This document shows, in pieces, positions 30,392 to 33,502 of a DNA stretch of 33,502 bases. The DNA is from a virus. The stretch covers positions 1 through 33,502 of IMG/VR virus record IMGVR_UViG_3300021376_000200; one strand, 5' to 3'. A program made the translations under genes and the position numbers. The notes under the pieces are model-generated. The model was given only the letters and a program-made list of their open reading frames with translations. It had not been told where the DNA came from and searched no databases. Position 1 is the stretch's first letter, and every line of letters starts with the position of its first letter.

Positions 30392-31639
30392 TTATCCCAT
30401 TAATCTAGAAAGGCCAAGAGCGCCTAATCCAACACCACCAATTTGAGAAAGCATTGACGGAGGAGCCTCGTAGACAGCCTTACCGCCCGTAGCCGCAAGG
30501 CTTGCAGATCCACGGAGAATGTCAGACAGGAATCCAAGTTGCTTGTACGGATATTGTTGTTGGGTAATAAAGTCTTGATAAGCCATGTCAAGAGCCCGCT
30601 GTTGAGCCTGTTGACCAAGAGAGCCAAACTGCTCTTGTGCCTGAAGTCTCTGTAGGTCTGCGGCCTGACCAGAAGTCCCAAGTTGACCAAGAGTCCCTGC
30701 CGCCTGTGTCGCAGCCTGAGCGCCTTGTAGGCCAAGGGTGCCACCAAACTGACGGGACTGCTCCGCCAGTCTTTGAGCCTCCATAAGGGCTTGCTGATTA
30801 AGTTGTTGCGACTGCATTCCCTGTTGCGCTCCAAGTTGCTGAACGCCAAGGAGAGCCTGAAGATTCTGCAATCCAGTCTGGGTGCCAAGTTGTTGGGTCT
30901 GAAGTCCTGCCTGAAGACCACGGGTCTGTTCTGCCTCGAACGCTCTTTGTGCGGCGTCATAAGCAGCCTGTGAACCAGTGGCTTGAATCTTAGCCATCTG
31001 GTCTTGCAGGTTACGCTCACGCTCAGTCTGGGCTAGAAGTTGTCTAGCACCACCGTAGGTTCCTTGACGGGCGGCCGCTAGGTTTGCGCCAAGTTGTCCT
31101 TGTTGAGCTGCACGGATAGCCTCACGTTTTTGTACATCCACCACATCTTGCATGTATGGGGACATGTACTGGGCTGTAACGCCAGGGGCTACAAAGGAGC
31201 CAAGACCAGACTGAACACCACCTGGAGCGCCCGCTTGGAATTGTTGAAGTTCTGCGGCACGAACTAAAGGAGCCGTGAATGTAGTTGGCGCATATTGCCC
31301 TGCTGCTAAACCAGCCAGTCCAGCCTGACCTGCTAATCCAGTAGCCGTACCAAATTGACCAGGAGTTTGTAATCCAGCAACACCGGTGCGAGCAGCCTGT
31401 TGCTCAGGGGTTGCCGTAGCAATACGTTGTCCGCCGTAAGGTGTATACGGTGCAGAAGTTAAAGCCTCAGCCTTGCCAACCATCCGTTCTACTGTTGGCC
31501 GAGCATATTCAGGGATAGTGACCTGACTGGTCTGAGTAGGCTGTGGGGCCGGAGATGAATCTCCCCCACCCATGTTGTAGGTTACATGGCCCTTCCAGTC
31601 AGCACCGCTGTACTGAGGCAGGAGATATTTAAGCAACAT
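30392..31639 (-). CDS. Gln/Ala-rich internal virion protein
   Basis: 415 residues. AAGGAG precedes ATG 31639. The middle (about 175-370) is a very Gln- and Ala-rich helical region (LQAGLQTQQLGTQTGLQNLQ and similar), preceded by QYMSPYMQDVVDVQKREAIR and followed by QQQYPYKQLGFLSDILRGS. These blocks are common to structural proteins of podovirus-like uncultured phages. It is probably an ejection or internal core protein that extends into the host envelope. The start overlaps the upstream gene by 11 bp. Confidence 0.75.
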   Translation of the reverse strand: MLLKYLLPQYSGADWKGHVTYNMGGGDSSPAPQPTQTSQVTIPEYARPTVERMVGKAEALTSAPYTPYGGQRIATATPEQQAARTGVAGLQTPGQFGTATGLAGQAGLAGLAAGQYAPTTFTAPLVRAAELQQFQAGAPGGVQSGLGSFVAPGVTAQYMSPYMQDVVDVQKREAIRAAQQGQLGANLAAARQGTYGGARQLLAQTERERNLQDQMAKIQATGSQAAYDAAQRAFEAEQTRGLQAGLQTQQLGTQTGLQNLQALLGVQQLGAQQGMQSQQLNQQALMEAQRLAEQSRQFGGTLGLQGAQAATQAAGTLGQLGTSGQAADLQRLQAQEQFGSLGQQAQQRALDMAYQDFITQQQYPYKQLGFLSDILRGSASLAATGGKAVYEAPPSMLSQIGGVGLGALGLSRLMG

Positions 31640-32084
31640 TCAGGTGCTCCTTGCGGTAGTCATCGAACCGCTCAAAAACTATTGATTTCCAAACTTCAGG
31701 CATGATTTCTTTGGACTTCTCGTATCCAACACAAACTTGCACCATATAAGCAACAATGTGGCCGACAGCGTAGCGGAGGTTATGGGCGATCTCAACGCCA
31801 TGCTCGTCCTTGTCTTGCTCGAATTTATTAGCCACCTCGTATGCCGATACAACAGTCAGCCACATGGGCATGATCTGTTCTTGAATTGATCGGTAAAAGG
31901 CGTTGGCTGGCATATAGACTAGGGCGATTAGGAATGAGTTGTTTATATGGTCTGTAGGTAGGTCTCTGTCTTTATCAACTAAATCGTCCCATGTATGGGC
32001 TAAGTCCACCAGCATTCGGTACATATTGAGCGCATCTTGATTGCCGCCGAACCATTCAAGTTTCCCCTCTTGGCTATTCTTCAT
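31629..32084 (-). CDS. Conserved phage hypothetical protein, 151 residues
   Basis: The block GGNQDALNMYRMLVDLAHTW followed by DDLVDKD and the helical remainder match proteins found between virion genes of uncultured phages. No enzyme motif was recognised. A DDLVDKDRD stretch looks acidic, but that is not enough to call a synthase. ATGA overlap with the upstream structural gene suggests co-translation. A virion or assembly role is inferred from position. Confidence 0.7.
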   Translation of the reverse strand: MKNSQEGKLEWFGGNQDALNMYRMLVDLAHTWDDLVDKDRDLPTDHINNSFLIALVYMPANAFYRSIQEQIMPMWLTVVSAYEVANKFEQDKDEHGVEIAHNLRYAVGHIVAYMVQVCVGYEKSKEIMPEVWKSIVFERFDDYRKEHLNVA

Positions 32085-33328
32085 GCAGGCATGTATTTGA
32101 GGGAATTAACCTCTGGGGCCTGACGGGTCTTGCCTGTCCGAGCCTTACGGATACGGTCCATCATGGTGTACAACTTCTTAGCCCCAGCTTTAGAGGAGCC
32201 GTTCCCAAGGTGGGAGACTACATCGGCCGGAACCACAAACTCACCATCAGCCAGACGGGCCTCTTGCTTGCCGTCAATATTTGCCTTGATCGAATCGCTC
32301 ATCCCGTCCCCGCCACCAGACAGGAACCGTGGAGGTAGGGCGGCCGCCAGACCAGCCTCGCCACCTTTGGCATACCCACCGTCTTCGGTCATCTCATCCA
32401 TCGGATTTACCTGACCGCCACCTGCGGCCTGGAAGATAGGCAGCGGGGTAAAGGTAGGATTGAAATAACGGCGCTCAGAACTGTCACCAGGGCGTGGGGG
32501 TGGGTTGTACGCATCTTCCTGTGGGTTCATAGCAAACTCGTAAGGACGGTAGAAAGTATCTTGCTTACTCAATTTAGCAGGTTCAGGCGTAGACGCTGCT
32601 GCCGCGCTTCCAAGCAGTGCTGCGCCGCTAAATTTGGGCATTGCTGATGTGATTGCTTTAAATCCACCCGGCTCAGTAATTCCCTGAACGCCTAATTTCA
32701 TGGCTTCAAAACCAGACACAGGAGGTGGCTGAACTGCTATAGCAGATCTGATGGCTTCAGTTGCAGTCCCAGGAACAGCACTAGATGCGGCGGCTGGCAT
32801 TATTGAAGGCGCAGCAGAAACGACAGTAGGAGCAGTAGACACAGCACCAGGAATTGCACTAGCAGTGGGAGTGGCAGCGGCGGCGGCCTGACCAGCACTC
32901 ATAAGTCCAGCGGATAGCCCTGCCCCGCCATAAGCTCCCAGACCGGCCATAAGTCCTTTCTGGAGGTTTCCAGTTCTGGCGGTCTCTAGACCACCAACCA
33001 ATAGGCCAGCGGTCATAGGATTCCCTAAGAAAGCCAGAGATGTACCGGCGGTCATGGGGGCGAGTGCCGCACCAATAATCATTGGCAGGAATCGCTTTAA
33101 CTTGAATGCTTCGGGTAAACCCGTAGTCGGGTTAATTGTCAGGGATCCACCTTGGGCCATAGCCAGAGCCTGTAGACCTTTGACCTCACCCGGAGTCATG
33201 TGAACCAGCATCGAGTCGCCACCCCGGCCTTGACCCTGAAGATTTTGCGCTGCAGCGGCCAGACCTCCACCGGCCATCATAGGCATGAAGTTATCAGGGG
33301 CGGTTTGGTAGGCGTATTGAGGTTGCAT
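32081..33328 (-). CDS. Structural (internal virion or tail) protein, 415 residues
   Basis: The C-terminal block GDGMSDSIKANIDGKQEARL, then ADGEFVVPADVVSHLGNGSS and AGAKKLYTMMDRIRKARTG, is a widespread signature of phage virion proteins next to lytic transglycosylase genes. The N-terminal half is Gly/Ala/Pro-rich with hydrophobic stretches (LPMIIGAALAPMTAGTSLAF), suggesting membrane interaction. It is probably part of the ejection apparatus. Exact role unknown. Confidence 0.75.
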   Translation of the reverse strand: MQPQYAYQTAPDNFMPMMAGGGLAAAAQNLQGQGRGGDSMLVHMTPGEVKGLQALAMAQGGSLTINPTTGLPEAFKLKRFLPMIIGAALAPMTAGTSLAFLGNPMTAGLLVGGLETARTGNLQKGLMAGLGAYGGAGLSAGLMSAGQAAAAATPTASAIPGAVSTAPTVVSAAPSIMPAAASSAVPGTATEAIRSAIAVQPPPVSGFEAMKLGVQGITEPGGFKAITSAMPKFSGAALLGSAAAASTPEPAKLSKQDTFYRPYEFAMNPQEDAYNPPPRPGDSSERRYFNPTFTPLPIFQAAGGGQVNPMDEMTEDGGYAKGGEAGLAAALPPRFLSGGGDGMSDSIKANIDGKQEARLADGEFVVPADVVSHLGNGSSKAGAKKLYTMMDRIRKARTGKTRQAPEVNSLKYMPA

Positions 33329-33365
33329 AGCAGGATTATCCTAGATTTGCAATGTTTACGATAGG

Positions 33366-33502
33366 TTAGACCACAGTCCCAGTGGCGTCCACCCAGTCTG
33401 TGCCGTTGTACCAGATGGGGATTCCAAGGTCGGTGTCGAAGTAATACTGGCCGGTATAAAGACTTACAGTAGGCCGTTGTGCAGTGGCCCCAGCGGCTGT
33501 GA
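33366..33502 (-). CDS. C-terminal end of a virion protein, cut by window edge
   Basis: The last 45 codons of a minus-strand gene are open to the right edge. The protein ends RPTVSLYTGQYYFDTDLGIP, then IWYNGTDWVDATGTVV and TAA. The block YFDTDLGxPIWYNGTxWVDATG is common at the end of phage tail or decoration proteins. The 37-bp gap to the next gene contains only a modest ribosome binding site. Confidence 0.7.
   Translation of the reverse strand, partial: TAAGATAQRPTVSLYTGQYYFDTDLGIPIWYNGTDWVDATGTVV

Noticed and set aside
30424-31020. 198-residue minus-strand frame
   Set aside because: It is a shadow of the Gln/Ala-rich virion gene, where repetitive codons keep alternative frames open.
1-33502. 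CRISPR array, transposase or integrase
   Set aside because: No regularly spaced repeats and no DDE, tyrosine or serine recombinase signature were found on either strand.

Overview
The window is part of a tailed double-stranded DNA phage genome. The sequence itself shows a terminase small-subunit-like gene, internal virion proteins, a lytic transglycosylase and a 2766-residue phage polyvalent protein, together with ERF, RusA, DUF3310, YubB-like and XF1762-family genes and very dense packing with ATGA overlaps. The mix of families suggests a virus of Proteobacteria, perhaps freshwater Burkholderiales. That host is an inference from general resemblance and no host marker was seen. No integrase, tRNA, CRISPR array or insertion sequence was recognised.

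Layout. (1) Positions 1-649, minus strand: terminase small subunit, cut by the left edge. (2) Positions 650-5529, plus strand: a promoter region followed by about seventeen small, overlapping accessory genes, ending in a sigma-70 region-4-like protein. (3) Positions 5491-19785, minus strand: one long early/middle block read leftward. In transcription order it holds a PD-(D/E)XK nuclease, a 50-residue protein, DUF3310, ERF annealase, an SSB-like protein, an AT-hook protein, a ribbon-helix-helix protein, many small proteins, an AT-rich orphan gene, a cytosine-5 methyltransferase, a DUF1364 nuclease, an XF1762/GNAT-like protein, a PAPS-reductase-like protein, a winged-helix protein, a ParB-like protein, an SF2 helicase and a Toprim primase-like protein. 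(4) Positions 19795-19902: divergent promoters and a perfect 11-bp inverted repeat in front of a single plus-strand rusA gene. (5) Positions 20244-33502, minus strand: late virion genes ending in the giant polyvalent gene. Terminase and virion genes point the same way at opposite edges. On a circular or permuted map they would form one late operon running through sequence outside this window.

How the genes work together. ERF, the SSB-like protein, the RecB-like nuclease and RusA form a recombination set. The helicase and Toprim protein are the only replication enzymes seen. No DNA polymerase is visible between the terminase and the virion genes, so the phage may use the host replisome. The methyltransferase probably protects phage DNA. 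The polyvalent protein combines ADP-ribosyltransferase-like, zincin, ParB-like and LPD38-like parts and is probably carried in the virion and injected.

The most interesting signal is not a protein. Between 11276 and 11401 on the minus strand there is a near-consensus promoter (TTGACA, 17 nt, TATAGT), then about 91 nt with three small hairpins and a textbook intrinsic terminator. One hairpin loop carries the anti-Shine-Dalgarno sequence of 16S rRNA and another is C/U-rich. This looks like a free-standing phage small RNA. A second structured non-coding stretch lies at 10226-10677.
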